In this document: positions 52,329-62,114 of the stretch, one piece after another | Numbering within the stretch: position 1 is the stretch's first letter | Layout: each line of letters opens with the position of its first letter | DNA from: Paenibacillus mellifer | Lineage (GTDB): Bacteria > Bacillota > Bacilli > Paenibacillales > Paenibacillaceae | Direction: 5' to 3' | DNA length: 64,000 bases | NCBI RefSeq assembly: GCF_023195895.1 | Contig: NZ_JALPRK010000004.1 | Span: 222,709 to 286,708, forward strand | Notes under the pieces: generated by a model | The model's database searches: none | Seen by the model: only the letters and a program-made list of their open reading frames with translations | Told to the model about the DNA's origin: nothing | Made by a program: the position numbers and the translations under genes

Positions 52329-53033
52329 TTAAGCTAAATAAGCTTCCTTGACCTGCTCGTTGACGAGCAGCAATTCAGCCGCATCTTCCATCAAGATTTC
52401 CCCGGTTTGCATCACATAACCGCGGTGAGCGATTTGCAACGCTTGGAAGGCGTTCTGCTCGACGAGCAACACGGTCATTCCCTCCCGATTCAACTGCTGG
52501 ATGATGTCAAAAATCTGTTCAACGATGATCGGGGCGAGCCCCATCGACGGTTCGTCCAGCAGCAGTATTCTCGGTTGCATCATCAACGCCCGACCGATGG
52601 CCAGCATTTGCTGCTCCCCGCCGCTCATCGTTCCGCCCGTTTGCGTCAGCCGTTCCCGCAGCCGCGGAAAATGGTCGAACACCATCTCCATCCGCTGCTT
52701 GATCGTCTTCTTGTCTCTCATGGAAAAAGCACCCATCTCCAGGTTTTCCTTCACCGTCAGCCGCGGGAAGATCCGCCGTCCTTCCGGCACATGTGCGATC
52801 CCTTCCAAGGCCGCCCGATGCGGCGGTAAGCTTGACATCTCGGTGCCGTGAAAACGGATGGACCCGGTCGTGTTGATCTGTCCGCAAATCGCCTTGAGTG
52901 TGGTGGACTTGCCCGCCCCATTCGAGCCAATCAACGAAACGATTTCCCCTTCCTCGACGGTTAGGGTAACCCCTTTTAGCGCTTCGATCGCTCCGTAATA
53001 CGCGTGTACCCCCTTTAGCTCCAATAAGCTCAT
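52329..53033 (-). CDS. livF: branched-chain amino acid ABC transporter ATP-binding protein LivF
   Basis: A 234-residue ATPase. Walker A is GSNGAGKSTTLKAICG, the signature TMSGGEQQMLAIGRAL, Walker B LLLDEPSMGLAP. HVPEGRRIFPRLTVKENLEMG is characteristic of LivF. It overlaps livG by 4 bases. Fifth gene of livKHMGF. It partners LivG as the nucleotide-binding dimer on the cytoplasmic face. Confidence 0.93.
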   Translation of the reverse strand: MSLLELKGVHAYYGAIEALKGVTLTVEEGEIVSLIGSNGAGKSTTLKAICGQINTTGSIRFHGTEMSSLPPHRAALEGIAHVPEGRRIFPRLTVKENLEMGAFSMRDKKTIKQRMEMVFDHFPRLRERLTQTGGTMSGGEQQMLAIGRALMMQPRILLLDEPSMGLAPIIVEQIFDIIQQLNREGMTVLLVEQNAFQALQIAHRGYVMQTGEILMEDAAELLLVNEQVKEAYLA

Positions 53034-53830
53034 GTCACCACCTCAAGACGAACGTTATCGCCTTCCACCGCGCTTTTGCCCAGGTAGGCTTCAATGACCT
53101 TTGGATGAGAGCGAATATGGTCCGGCCCGCCTTCGGCAATTTTCGTGCCATAATCCAGGACGAGAATATGTTCGGATAACTCCATCACCAGCTTCATGTC
53201 ATGCTCGATCAGGATGACCGACATCCCGGTTTCCTCTTGAATCCGCCGTATCAACCCGATCAACTCGGCCGTCTCGCGCGGATTCATCCCGGCAGCCGGT
53301 TCGTCCAGCAGCAGCACCTTCGGTTTCGTCGCGAGCGCCCGAGCGATCTCAAGCCGACGCTGAGCGCCGTAAGGCAAGTTCGCTGCCTGTTCGTTTAATA
53401 GCTCCTGCAAGCCGACAAACTCCAGCAGGCGGTAAGCCTCCAGGTACACCGATTCCTCTTCGTGCCGAGCGGCAGGCAGCGAGAGTAGTGTACCCACGAT
53501 CCCTGCCTTCAGATGAATGTGCATGCCTACCATGACATTCTCCAGTACGGTCATACTACCGAATAGGCGGATGTTCTGAAACGTCCGGGCGATTCCCATA
53601 CTAACGATTTGATGGGGCTTGACTCCAACGATAGACGCTCCGTCCAGTTCAATCACACCTTCGTCCGGGGTATAAATGCCGGTGATCATGTTAAAAAAAG
53701 TCGTTTTCCCGGCCCCGTTCGGACCGATCACCGCAGAGATTTTGCCGCGAGGGAATGCAAAGTCAACGCCTCCCACCGCCGTTAATCCGCCGAAGCGTTT
53801 CACCAGCTTGCTGACCCTCAGAATCGTCAT
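53030..53830 (-). CDS. livG: branched-chain amino acid ABC transporter ATP-binding protein LivG
   Basis: A 266-residue ATPase with GPNGAGKTTFFNMITG (Walker A), PYGAQRRLEIARALA (signature) and LLLDEPAAGMNPRET (Walker B). GIARTFQNIRLFGSMTVLEN is typical of LivG. It overlaps livF and livM by 4 bases each, indicating a tightly coupled operon. Confidence 0.93.
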   Translation of the reverse strand: MTILRVSKLVKRFGGLTAVGGVDFAFPRGKISAVIGPNGAGKTTFFNMITGIYTPDEGVIELDGASIVGVKPHQIVSMGIARTFQNIRLFGSMTVLENVMVGMHIHLKAGIVGTLLSLPAARHEEESVYLEAYRLLEFVGLQELLNEQAANLPYGAQRRLEIARALATKPKVLLLDEPAAGMNPRETAELIGLIRRIQEETGMSVILIEHDMKLVMELSEHILVLDYGTKIAEGGPDHIRSHPKVIEAYLGKSAVEGDNVRLEVVT

Positions 53831-55122
53831 TGACCTACACCTCCGCTATGTTGTTTCGCCGGCGATGTCACGGATAAGGAGCGTCCCGTACTCAATGTCT
53901 TTAACCGTTCGGCATCCACCTTCTTGTTCTTGGCGGTGATCAGACCGTTAGGCCTAAAGATCGCAACGAGCACCAGGATCGCACCGAAAATAAGGCGCTG
54001 CATCTTGGACGGCGAGATCGAGTTGGGAATATGAATAATTCCCTGTAACGTCAACTGATTGATCCAATTGGTAAGCTCGGTGAGCACCTGGAGGTTCAGG
54101 ATCGTCACCAAAGCCGCGCCTAGAATGACGCCAGGCACGCTGCCCATGCCGCCCAGCAGCACCATAACCAGAATCGTGATCGATTCGAGCAGCGTAAAGC
54201 TTGTTGGATCGATAAACGTTTGCTTCGCCGCAAAAACGACTCCCATCATGCCGGAAAAAGAAGCGCCAATGGCAAAGGCGGTCAATTTGGTACGGATCAG
54301 CGGAATGCCCATGGATTGCGCGGCAATCTCATTCTCCCGGATCGCCTTCCACGCCCTTCCGAGCCGGGAATGCTCCAATCGTTTAACGCTGAAGATCACG
54401 ATAGCCAAGATGAGAATGACGATAAAATAAAACTGGTTCGGAAACGTAAAGGAGAAACCAAACAAGCTCGGCGGTTGAATCGAAGACAATCCCATCGCCC
54501 CGTTTGTAATATTCACGGGTCTATCCAGGTTGTTAAAGATAATCCGGATAATTTCCCCAAATCCCAGCGTGACGATCGCCAGATAGTCGCCCTTGACCCG
54601 AAGCACAGGCAACCCGAGCAAGAGCCCAAACAACGCAGCCATAAAGCCGCCGAGTACGATAAAAATCCAGAACGCGCCTCCGGGCAGCGGGAACAGCTGT
54701 CCGGAGATAAACTCGTTCGCCTGCGGTGTGGCAAAGATCGCGTACGTATAAGCGCCAACCGCGAAGAACGCAACAAAGCCAAGATCAAGCAGTCCGGCGA
54801 ATCCGACCACGATGTTAAGCCCTAACGCCATGGCGATATATATGCCACACTGTGTAGCCACCTCCATATAGGATTGATGGGCCGGGCCGCCGGAGGTAGC
54901 AAACGGAATCACCACTACCAACAGCACCGCGCCGATCCCCCATTTGATCGAGGTTCGGAAGGTCGTCAAATACAGCAGCAGCAAGGATCCGAGTAAGAGC
55001 AGAAAGGCAACGACTGACTTATCCGAGAAATACACACTGGCCGCCGTGAACAGAACAAACAATGTCAATAACAAGGCTTGGGCGGGTTGGCTTCGCCCCA
55101 GCCAGAGCTTCAGATGATTCAT
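53827..55122 (-). CDS. livM: branched-chain amino acid ABC transporter permease LivM
   Basis: A 431-residue permease with about 11 membrane segments. LivM-typical motifs are ALGLNIVVGFAGLLDLGFVA, GDYLAIVTLGFGEIIRIIFN and WKAIRENEIAAQSMGIPLIR (ATPase contact). I chose ATG 55122 with AGGTGA upstream; a GTG at 55131 is also in frame. The N-terminal about 85 residues before the conserved core are longer than in many homologues, as often in LivM. It overlaps livG by 4 bases. Confidence 0.92.
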   Translation of the reverse strand: MNHLKLWLGRSQPAQALLLTLFVLFTAASVYFSDKSVVAFLLLLGSLLLLYLTTFRTSIKWGIGAVLLVVVIPFATSGGPAHQSYMEVATQCGIYIAMALGLNIVVGFAGLLDLGFVAFFAVGAYTYAIFATPQANEFISGQLFPLPGGAFWIFIVLGGFMAALFGLLLGLPVLRVKGDYLAIVTLGFGEIIRIIFNNLDRPVNITNGAMGLSSIQPPSLFGFSFTFPNQFYFIVILILAIVIFSVKRLEHSRLGRAWKAIRENEIAAQSMGIPLIRTKLTAFAIGASFSGMMGVVFAAKQTFIDPTSFTLLESITILVMVLLGGMGSVPGVILGAALVTILNLQVLTELTNWINQLTLQGIIHIPNSISPSKMQRLIFGAILVLVAIFRPNGLITAKNKKVDAERLKTLSTGRSLSVTSPAKQHSGGVGQ

Positions 55123-55131
55123 GGAGATCAC

Positions 55132-56115
55132 CTACACTTTCTCTTTCACGGCTTTGCCGAACAATCCTTCCGGCTTGAAAATCAACACCGCGATCAGGAT
55201 CAGAAAAGCGACAACGTCTTTATACTCCCCACCCAGCGCGCCGCCTGTCATCACCGACAAGTTGGCTGACGAGAACATTTCCAGCACGCCAATGAACAAC
55301 CCGCCAAACATGGCGCCCCGAATATTGCCGATGCCGCCGAGAACCGCGGCGGTGAATGCTTTCATCCCCAGGATAAACCCGATATACGGATCGATGGTTC
55401 CATACTGCTGGGCGAACAGGACACCGGTCCCTCCGCCCAACGCCGATCCGATAAAGAAAGTGAGCGCGATCACCTTGTTTACATTTATCGACATCAGCGA
55501 CGCCGTCTCCCGGTCCTGGGCTACGGCCCGCATGGCGGTACCCCATTTCGTGCGATTCACAAAGAAATCAAGCCCCATCATAAGAACGACCGCCACTGCC
55601 ACAACGATGATCGTATTCGTCTTCAAAAACGCGTCATCAAACCCGCTCCATAAGGAAGAAACACCTAGTTTCAAGTTATCGCCATACAGCGAGATACCGG
55701 TGACAATAAAATTACCTGTTCGAATATCCGCGATAAATCGGACGATATCCTGCAACAGGAAGGACACCCCGATCGCCGAGATCAATGAGATGAGCTTCGG
55801 AGCCCGGCGGAGCGGCCGATAGGCCACCCGCTCGATTCCGATCCCGAGCATCCCGGTTGCCAGCATCGCCGTCGCCAGGATGAGGAAGTAAGCAAGCCCG
55901 GCGGGCAACCCGTTCAACCACCCTGCCGAGTTCATCGTCAACAAGGCTGCGGTACCCACAAACGCGCCGGTCATAAAGATTTCTCCGTGTGCAAAATTAA
56001 TGAATTCGAGGATACCGTATACCATCGTATAACCAATCGCCACCACCGCGTAGACAGCACCCAAGGTTAATCCGTCCACCAAAACCTGGGGGAGTGTTTG
56101 CAGGATCATATCCAT
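55132..56115 (-). CDS. livH: branched-chain amino acid ABC transporter permease LivH
   Basis: A 327-residue permease with about 8 membrane segments. LivH features are LGAVYAVVAIGYTMVYGILE, FINFAHGEIFMTGAF and MRAVAQDRETASLMSINVNK. It partners LivM. It lies 36 bases behind livK and 9 before the livM start. AGGGGTTAGG precedes the ATG. Confidence 0.93.
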   Translation of the reverse strand: MDMILQTLPQVLVDGLTLGAVYAVVAIGYTMVYGILEFINFAHGEIFMTGAFVGTAALLTMNSAGWLNGLPAGLAYFLILATAMLATGMLGIGIERVAYRPLRRAPKLISLISAIGVSFLLQDIVRFIADIRTGNFIVTGISLYGDNLKLGVSSLWSGFDDAFLKTNTIIVVAVAVVLMMGLDFFVNRTKWGTAMRAVAQDRETASLMSINVNKVIALTFFIGSALGGGTGVLFAQQYGTIDPYIGFILGMKAFTAAVLGGIGNIRGAMFGGLFIGVLEMFSSANLSVMTGGALGGEYKDVVAFLILIAVLIFKPEGLFGKAVKEKV

Positions 56116-56151
56116 AAGTCCTAACCCCTTCTACGTTATTGCCGAAACGCA

Positions 56152-57369
56152 TCATTCCTTCGGCTGTTCAATTTCCGATACCATCGTGCCAGGGTAGGTG
56201 GGTGACTCGAATTTATAGATGAAGACCTTGGCGAACTCGTTGTCGCCTTTGTCGTCGAAGCTGACTTTGGTCGCAATGCCCTCGAAGTCCGTCGTAGCCC
56301 GAACAGCGTCGCGGACCTGCTCGCGAGTCGGCAGTTTGCCGCCGTTGTCTTCGATCGCTTTTTTCACCGCGTTTAAGATGACATTCATCGAATCATAGGC
56401 ATATGCCGAATAATTCTCGACGGATTTACCGAACTTCTCCTGATATTGGTCCGCCCATTCCTTGTTGGACTTGGTTACATCCGTAGACACGGAACTGTAA
56501 GCAACTTCCGTCAGCTTGTCGCCGGCGATATCCACCATTCCCGAGGAATCCAGCGCATCCCCGCCCATGATCGGCACCGTGATGCCTTTCTCGCGAGCCT
56601 GTTTGACGATCAGTCCCGCCTCTGCATACATCCCGCCAAAGAAGATAAAGTCCGGCTTCTTGCTAAGCACCTGGTTCAGCACGCCGTTAAAGTCCTTTTC
56701 ACCAACGGTGATCCCTTCATACCCGGCGATGGTTGCCCCCAACTCTTCGGCTGCGCTGCGGAAAGCGTCGGCCAGCCCTTGTCCGTAAGCCGTTTTGTCT
56801 TGAATCACGAAAATATTTTTGGCTCCTACCGTTTTCACCGCATATTCGGCACCCGCCGGCCCCTGGAAGTCATCACGGGCAACAATACGGTTGGCCGCCT
56901 TCAATTTCCGATCGGTGAAGTCAGTAGCCGTGCTGGCCGGGGAGACCATCGGAATCCCGTACTTCTCGTACACCACCGAGCTCGGAATCGATACCCCGGA
57001 ATTCAAATGCCCAAGAACCGCTAATACCGCTTGATCGGCGCCGATCAATTCGGAGTTCGCGACACCTTTCTTCGAATCTCCCTGGTCGTCATACGGTACG
57101 AATTGCAGGTCAAACCCAAGTTCCTTGAATTCCGCTTGTCGCTCCTCTAGAGCCATCTGCCCCCCAAGCTTGATCGATTCTCCTTGAATGGCCGATCCCC
57201 CGGATAAGGGGGATTGCGAAGCAATCTTGATCACTTCGGTTTTGCCCCCGGGATCAGCAGTATTTCCCTCCGCAGGTTTGGCTTCGTTTCCAGATGAACT
57301 GCATGCCGAGAGCAACCCGATCATCAGACAAGCGCCGGCAAGAATAGCAAAGCTTTTTTTCCCCTTCAT
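56152..57369 (-). CDS. livK: branched-chain amino acid-binding lipoprotein LivK/LivJ-type
   Basis: A 405-residue lipoprotein. The lipobox is LLSACSSSG (Cys23), then a Glu/Pro-rich linker. Type I binding-fold features include IKIASQSPLSGGSAIQGESI, VLGHLNSGVSIPSSVVYEKY and VIQDKTAYGQGLADAFRSAA. I set the start at ATG 57369 because GGAGG lies 6 bases upstream; the ATG two codons earlier is too close. First gene of livKHMGF-DMT. No CodY box was recognised upstream by eye. The ligand is probably Leu/Ile/Val but related proteins bind other amides. Confidence 0.9.
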   Translation of the reverse strand: MKGKKSFAILAGACLMIGLLSACSSSGNEAKPAEGNTADPGGKTEVIKIASQSPLSGGSAIQGESIKLGGQMALEERQAEFKELGFDLQFVPYDDQGDSKKGVANSELIGADQAVLAVLGHLNSGVSIPSSVVYEKYGIPMVSPASTATDFTDRKLKAANRIVARDDFQGPAGAEYAVKTVGAKNIFVIQDKTAYGQGLADAFRSAAEELGATIAGYEGITVGEKDFNGVLNQVLSKKPDFIFFGGMYAEAGLIVKQAREKGITVPIMGGDALDSSGMVDIAGDKLTEVAYSSVSTDVTKSNKEWADQYQEKFGKSVENYSAYAYDSMNVILNAVKKAIEDNGGKLPTREQVRDAVRATTDFEGIATKVSFDDKGDNEFAKVFIYKFESPTYPGTMVSEIEQPKE

Positions 57370-57599
57370 ACACATCCTCCTAATATGATTCTTTTCTAGG
57401 GCTAAACCCCGATCCGCGTCACCTATATGTCATATAATCCAACAATTAAAAGCAGATACCTCTGTTAAATGTTAGTATTCATGACATTTGTGAATAAGAT
57501 TAATTCATCAACTACGCCAAACTACGTTTTCCTACTCAACTCATCAAAATGAATGTTATTTTATTTTACATATCCCTTTCACTCCCCATCGTCGAACAC

Positions 57600-57629
57600 A
57601 AAAAAGCCCCACCCTCTAAAGGGCGGAGC
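57600..57629 (-). terminator. terminator of the GNAT gene
   Basis: GCTCCGCCC (57629-57621) pairs with GGGTGGGGC (57614-57606) using G-U pairs, followed by six T on the minus strand. Confidence 0.7.
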
Positions 57630-57659
57630 CAAATTCACGAATCGTGATAAAAGATCAAT

Positions 57660-58130
57660 TTAGATTTGATTTACGGGCTTATTCATCCGGTAGCCGGTGC
57701 AGCTGAAGCCGCAATGCTCATAGAATGCTTTAGCGGACTGATGATTCTCGCGGGCGGTGGAAAGAACCAAATCCGTGCTGCCACGTTCGCTCGCCCACTT
57801 CTCCGCCTCCAGGATCAGCCTTCTTCCGATCCCTGTACCGCGGTGTTTCTCTTCAACGACTAAAGCGGTAATTCGGGTGACTGGTTTACTCATATCATGC
57901 GTCTGATGCTGCTGGAGAAAAGCCGTTCCAACGACCACACCGTCAAGTTCAGCAACCAGATTGCCCAGCAGGAACTGGCCTTCCAGCATCGCTAAACGTT
58001 CTTTCAACACGCTTGTCGTCATCGGATAACGCAACTGACGCATTAAAGGAAGCATGTGTTGAACATCGTCGCAACAACCGTTGCGAATGACCAAAGCCGG
58101 AGCTAACGCCTCAATACTCAATTGGACCAA
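57660..58130 (-). CDS. GNAT-family N-acetyltransferase
   Basis: A 156-residue single GNAT domain. The acetyl-CoA loop is VVEEKHRGTGIGRRLILEAE (about residues 92-111), and the C-terminal AKAFYEHCGFSCTGYRMNK is the usual last motif. The substrate is unknown. It is flanked by its own terminator and separated from the ABC exporter genes by about 107 bases. The first about 12 residues before VIRNGCCDDVQHML may be an artefact of start choice. Confidence 0.85.
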   Translation of the reverse strand: MVQLSIEALAPALVIRNGCCDDVQHMLPLMRQLRYPMTTSVLKERLAMLEGQFLLGNLVAELDGVVVGTAFLQQHQTHDMSKPVTRITALVVEEKHRGTGIGRRLILEAEKWASERGSTDLVLSTARENHQSAKAFYEHCGFSCTGYRMNKPVNQI

Positions 58131-58237
58131 ACCACCTTCAATAAATTTGCCGATTCATAATCCTATTCTATTTTCCGGCTTTATGCCTAAGATTGCAATA
58201 GTTCTAATTAAAAATGCACCTATTTTTCGATAAAAAG

Positions 58238-60094
58238 TTACAAATACCGAAATTGGGCTTCCACTAAGCCGTAATAGATTCCTTTTTGTTCCATCAGCTC
58301 CCGGTGCGTGCCTGTTTCTTTGATCTCGCCATGGTCCAAGACGATGATTTTATCGGCACTGCGAATGGTAGAGAGTCGGTGGGCGACGATAAACGATGTT
58401 CTCCCCTTGAGCAGCACCTTTAAGGCTTCCTGGATCTTCAGTTCCGTCTCCGTATCAATGCTCGCGGTCGCTTCGTCGAGGATCAGAATTCGCGGATTCG
58501 CCAGCAGTGCACGGGCAAATGACAATAGCTGACGTTGCCCCATCGAGAGTACGTTGCCGCGTTCCTCTACCTCTGTATTATAGGCGGCTGGCAGCTTCAT
58601 GATAAAATCATGGGCGTCCACCGCTCTGGCTGCAGCCTCCACTTCCTCGTCCGTCGCGTCCAAGCGACCGAACCGGATGTTATCCCGAATCGTTCCTGAG
58701 AAAATAAACGTATCCTGCAGCACTACTCCAATTTGGCTGCGGAGGCTCTGGACGGTGACCTCACGGATGTCCTGACCGTCAATCACCACCGAACCGCGGC
58801 TTGGGTCGTAGAATCGGCTGAGCAGGTTGATGATTGTGCTTTTTCCCGAACCCGTATGACCGACAAGCGCGATCGACTGTCCGGGACGTACATCCAAGTC
58901 GATGCCTTTCAGGGCCGGGCGCCCTTTCTCATATTCAAACACAACCTGATTAAAGCGAATTCCGCCTGTAATCGCCGGGATCGGCTTCGCCCCTAGCTTA
59001 TCCGCGATATTCGGCTCCTCGTCGATAAATTCGAAGATCCGTTCGGAGGAGGCCATCGCCACCAGCAACTGGTTATACATTTGTCCGAGGCGATTGATCG
59101 GGTCCCAGAAATTACCCACATAGTTGCTGAATGCCACCAGCAGACCAATCGTCAGTTCTCCGGTCTGGATCAGGTAAACGCCCAACACAAACAGCACAAA
59201 CGTGCCAATGCCACCGGTGATTTCAATTAAAGGACCAAACCCCTGGTTCATGGCCGACGCTTTATCCCAAGACTTCTTACTGCTCAGGTTCATCGAATCG
59301 AAATAACGCATGTTCTCCCGTTCCTGGGTGTAGGCTTGGGTGACGCGAATGCCTTGAATCGATTCGTTCAAATGTGAGTTGATCCGCGAGTTTTTCATGC
59401 GGACTTCCTGCCAGGCGATCCGGATTTTTTGCCGCAGTTTGGTGGAGATCAGGAACATAATCGGTACCGTGATCATCACCGCAAGTCCCAGCTTCCAATT
59501 GATCAGCAATAAAATCACGACGATCCCGGCCAGTTGCACGCAGTCGATCATCAGGTTGACAACCCCGTTGGTGAACAGCTCCTGCAACGAATTGACATCA
59601 TTGGTGACCCGCACCAGCACGGAGCCGGCCGGACGTTTGTCGAAGAAGTTAAAGGACAGCTTCTGGATATGCTTAAATAAATCAGCGCGCAGGTCATAAA
59701 TGACCTTCTGTCCAATAATGTTCGTGTATTTAATGCGATATACGCCAGAGGCCCACTGGATCAGATACAACACGAGGACCGCGGCAGTAATACCATACAG
59801 CAGCGTTAAGCTGGTCTGGCCGTTCTCGGGTACGATCGCCCGGTCAATGGCCAAGCTTGTCAAATAAGGCACAGCCAGCTTCGTCACCGTACCCAGCACC
59901 GTCATCAGGATGATCAAGGGCAACATCTGTTTCGCGTACGGGATCATGTAGGCAAAGAGCCGGCGGAATTGCCGCCAATCAAAGGCCTTATCAATCACTT
60001 CGTCGTCTTGGTAGACAAACCTCTCTTCGATTTTGCCACGGACACTTTCCTTACTAGACTTAGGCTTTCGTTCGGTTGCCATTTGGGTATTCAC
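58238..60094 (-). CDS. heterodimeric ABC exporter half-transporter, partner with catalytic Glu
   Basis: A 618-residue fusion of six membrane segments (about 50-330) and an ATPase. Walker A is GHTGSGKSTIINLLSRFYD; the signature is altered (LSMGQRQLLSFARAL); Walker B is ILILDEATASID with the catalytic Glu; the switch His is in VAHRLSTIRSAD. The N-terminal about 45 residues are hydrophilic and charged. It starts at GTG 60094, overlapping the partner gene's stop by 4 bases. Together they form an export pump of the BmrCD or YfiBC type; the substrate is unknown. Confidence 0.9.
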   Translation of the reverse strand: MNTQMATERKPKSSKESVRGKIEERFVYQDDEVIDKAFDWRQFRRLFAYMIPYAKQMLPLIILMTVLGTVTKLAVPYLTSLAIDRAIVPENGQTSLTLLYGITAAVLVLYLIQWASGVYRIKYTNIIGQKVIYDLRADLFKHIQKLSFNFFDKRPAGSVLVRVTNDVNSLQELFTNGVVNLMIDCVQLAGIVVILLLINWKLGLAVMITVPIMFLISTKLRQKIRIAWQEVRMKNSRINSHLNESIQGIRVTQAYTQERENMRYFDSMNLSSKKSWDKASAMNQGFGPLIEITGGIGTFVLFVLGVYLIQTGELTIGLLVAFSNYVGNFWDPINRLGQMYNQLLVAMASSERIFEFIDEEPNIADKLGAKPIPAITGGIRFNQVVFEYEKGRPALKGIDLDVRPGQSIALVGHTGSGKSTIINLLSRFYDPSRGSVVIDGQDIREVTVQSLRSQIGVVLQDTFIFSGTIRDNIRFGRLDATDEEVEAAARAVDAHDFIMKLPAAYNTEVEERGNVLSMGQRQLLSFARALLANPRILILDEATASIDTETELKIQEALKVLLKGRTSFIVAHRLSTIRSADKIIVLDHGEIKETGTHRELMEQKGIYYGLVEAQFRYL

Positions 60095-61860
60095 GCATTC
60101 CCCTCCCCTTCACGCCGGCCCGCTCCGTCCAGATGGTCCGCGTATTGGATTCGGTACACGTCCCGGTACGGACCGGGAACATCAATCAGTTCCTCGTGTT
60201 TCCCGCGTTGCACAACCCGTCCTTCGTTCAAGACCAGAATCTCGTCCGCATGCCGCAGCGATGAAATCCGGTGAGCGATGATAAACGTTGTTCGCCCTCG
60301 CATCACTTCTTGAAAGCCGGATTGGATCTCCTGCTCGGTCTCCATGTCCACCGCGCTGGTGGCATCGTCCAAAATGAGGATTTTCGGATTTTTGAGCAGA
60401 GCACGGGCGATAGCGATACGTTGTTTCTGCCCGCCAGACAATCCGAGCCCCCGTTCACCCACCACGGTATCGTATCCGTCCGGCAACTCCATGATAAAAT
60501 CATGCGCCTTGGCCAATTGAGCAGCGCGAATGATTTGCTCCATAGATACGTTGTTCATGCCGTAAGCGATATTCCCCTTAATGGTCGATGAGAATAAAAA
60601 AGTCTCTTGGAACACGGTGGCGATCTGGCTTCGCAAACTGCGTACGCTGATCTCCCGGATGTCCTTGCCGTCCAGGCGGATATGGCCTTTGTTCACGTCA
60701 TAGGCGCGCATTAACAGCTGGATCACCGTTGATTTCCCGGATCCGGTGCCACCGAGAAAACCGATAACAGAACCAGGTGAGGAATGGAAATCAATGTCGA
60801 CCACCGCCGGCATTTTATTGCCGTATGCGAACGTAACCTGTTCAAACCGGACATCGCCGTGTACCTCCTCCGGATCAAGCTCCACCGCTGCCTCTTTATC
60901 CTTGACATCGATCGGTTGATTCAATATTTCAAGCACCCGTTCCCCGGACGCCTTCGATTGCGTATAGTTGTTAATATGGAACCCCAGGCCCCACATCGGG
61001 CCGATGATAAACCAGATCAAACTAAAGAAAGCGACCAAATCGCCTAGCGTTAGCTGCTCCTTGATCACCAAGGTGCCGCCGGCCGCCAGTAGCACCGCTA
61101 CGCTGATCGAAGCCAGCAGCTCCATCACCGGAAAGAACTTGCTCCATAAGGTAGCCGCAAAGATTTGGTTATCCTTATATCGCTCGTTACGGTGCGAGAA
61201 CTTCTCCACCTCATGCGGCTCCCGAGCAAACGATTTGACGGTGCGTACGCCGGTGACGTTCTCCTGTACCGCGGTCGTCAAGGAACTGAGCGCCTGGCGC
61301 ATTTCCTGGAACGCCGGATGAATTTTCGATTCAAATTTCAGCGCCACACCGGCCAGAAATGGAATTGTGATCATCGTGAGCAGAGTCAGCTGCCAGTGAA
61401 TGGACAACATCACCGCTGAACCGAACGTCACCATTAGGATGAGATTCAACAGCTGGGCGAAGCCAAACCCGACGAAGTTGCGGATCGCTTCCAAATCCCC
61501 CGTTAATCGGGACATTAAATCCCCGGTCTTCGCTGTGTCGTAATAACGGAACGAGAGAAACTGCAACTTTTCGTAGCAGGCGTTACGCAACCGATAAGCG
61601 AGATAATTCCCCAATCTTCCGCCGAAAAATCCGTGCAGGAACTGCAGCAGCGCCTTGACAGCCACAACAGAAACCGCCATGGCGGCAATCCATACCACTT
61701 CCCCATAATTCCCCGGCCGAATCACATCGTCGATCAGCTTGCGCAGCAGCATCGGGTAAACTAAGCCAAGCCCGGTCGCAGCCGCCAAACATAAAATCGA
61801 CAATACCAAGTAATTCAACCTTGCCTGATAATATCCCCGAAGTTGCCTGAGAACCTCCAT
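60091..61860 (-). CDS. heterodimeric ABC exporter half-transporter, partner with degenerate Walker B
   Basis: A 589-residue half-transporter with six membrane segments and an ATPase domain. Walker A is GGTGSGKSTVIQLLMRAYD; the signature is canonical (LGLSGGQKQRIAIARAL); Walker B is ILILDDATSAVD, so the catalytic Glu is replaced by Asp. The partner has an altered signature, so one composite site should be degenerate and the other active, as in known heterodimers. I set the start at ATG 61860, after AGGAGGAGAG. The order is this gene then its partner. Confidence 0.9.
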   Translation of the reverse strand: MEVLRQLRGYYQARLNYLVLSILCLAAATGLGLVYPMLLRKLIDDVIRPGNYGEVVWIAAMAVSVVAVKALLQFLHGFFGGRLGNYLAYRLRNACYEKLQFLSFRYYDTAKTGDLMSRLTGDLEAIRNFVGFGFAQLLNLILMVTFGSAVMLSIHWQLTLLTMITIPFLAGVALKFESKIHPAFQEMRQALSSLTTAVQENVTGVRTVKSFAREPHEVEKFSHRNERYKDNQIFAATLWSKFFPVMELLASISVAVLLAAGGTLVIKEQLTLGDLVAFFSLIWFIIGPMWGLGFHINNYTQSKASGERVLEILNQPIDVKDKEAAVELDPEEVHGDVRFEQVTFAYGNKMPAVVDIDFHSSPGSVIGFLGGTGSGKSTVIQLLMRAYDVNKGHIRLDGKDIREISVRSLRSQIATVFQETFLFSSTIKGNIAYGMNNVSMEQIIRAAQLAKAHDFIMELPDGYDTVVGERGLGLSGGQKQRIAIARALLKNPKILILDDATSAVDMETEQEIQSGFQEVMRGRTTFIIAHRISSLRHADEILVLNEGRVVQRGKHEELIDVPGPYRDVYRIQYADHLDGAGRREGEGNA

Positions 61861-62053
61861 GTCTCTCCTCCTACATCCGTTTGTTGGAATAAACTGAACA
61901 ACCGTCATAAACCAACGATTCCGGGCGTCATGGATGAAATAGCAGAGGGAGCTGTCTGAACGCCGCGAAACCTGTCATAGCCTGGAAGCATGCGCTTTCA
62001 TGGCCTTAGCTCCTTGCAGTGTATCATCCGAACTTTTCCGCGGCAAAGCGAAG

Positions 62054-62089
62054 AAAAGCCTAATATCCCTTAAATTCGGAATATTAGGC
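62054..62089 (-). terminator. terminator of the dynamin-like gene
   Basis: GCCTAATAT pairs with ATATTAGGC (62081-62089 with 62058-62066), extended by two further pairs, then TTTTCTTC on the minus strand. Confidence 0.65.
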
Positions 62090-62114
62090 CTTGATCTCGA
62101 GTTAAACCGGCTTA

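Noticed and set aside
57376..57600. CodY box or riboswitch upstream of livK
   Set aside because: No sequence close to the CodY consensus and no conserved riboswitch fold could be recognised by eye.
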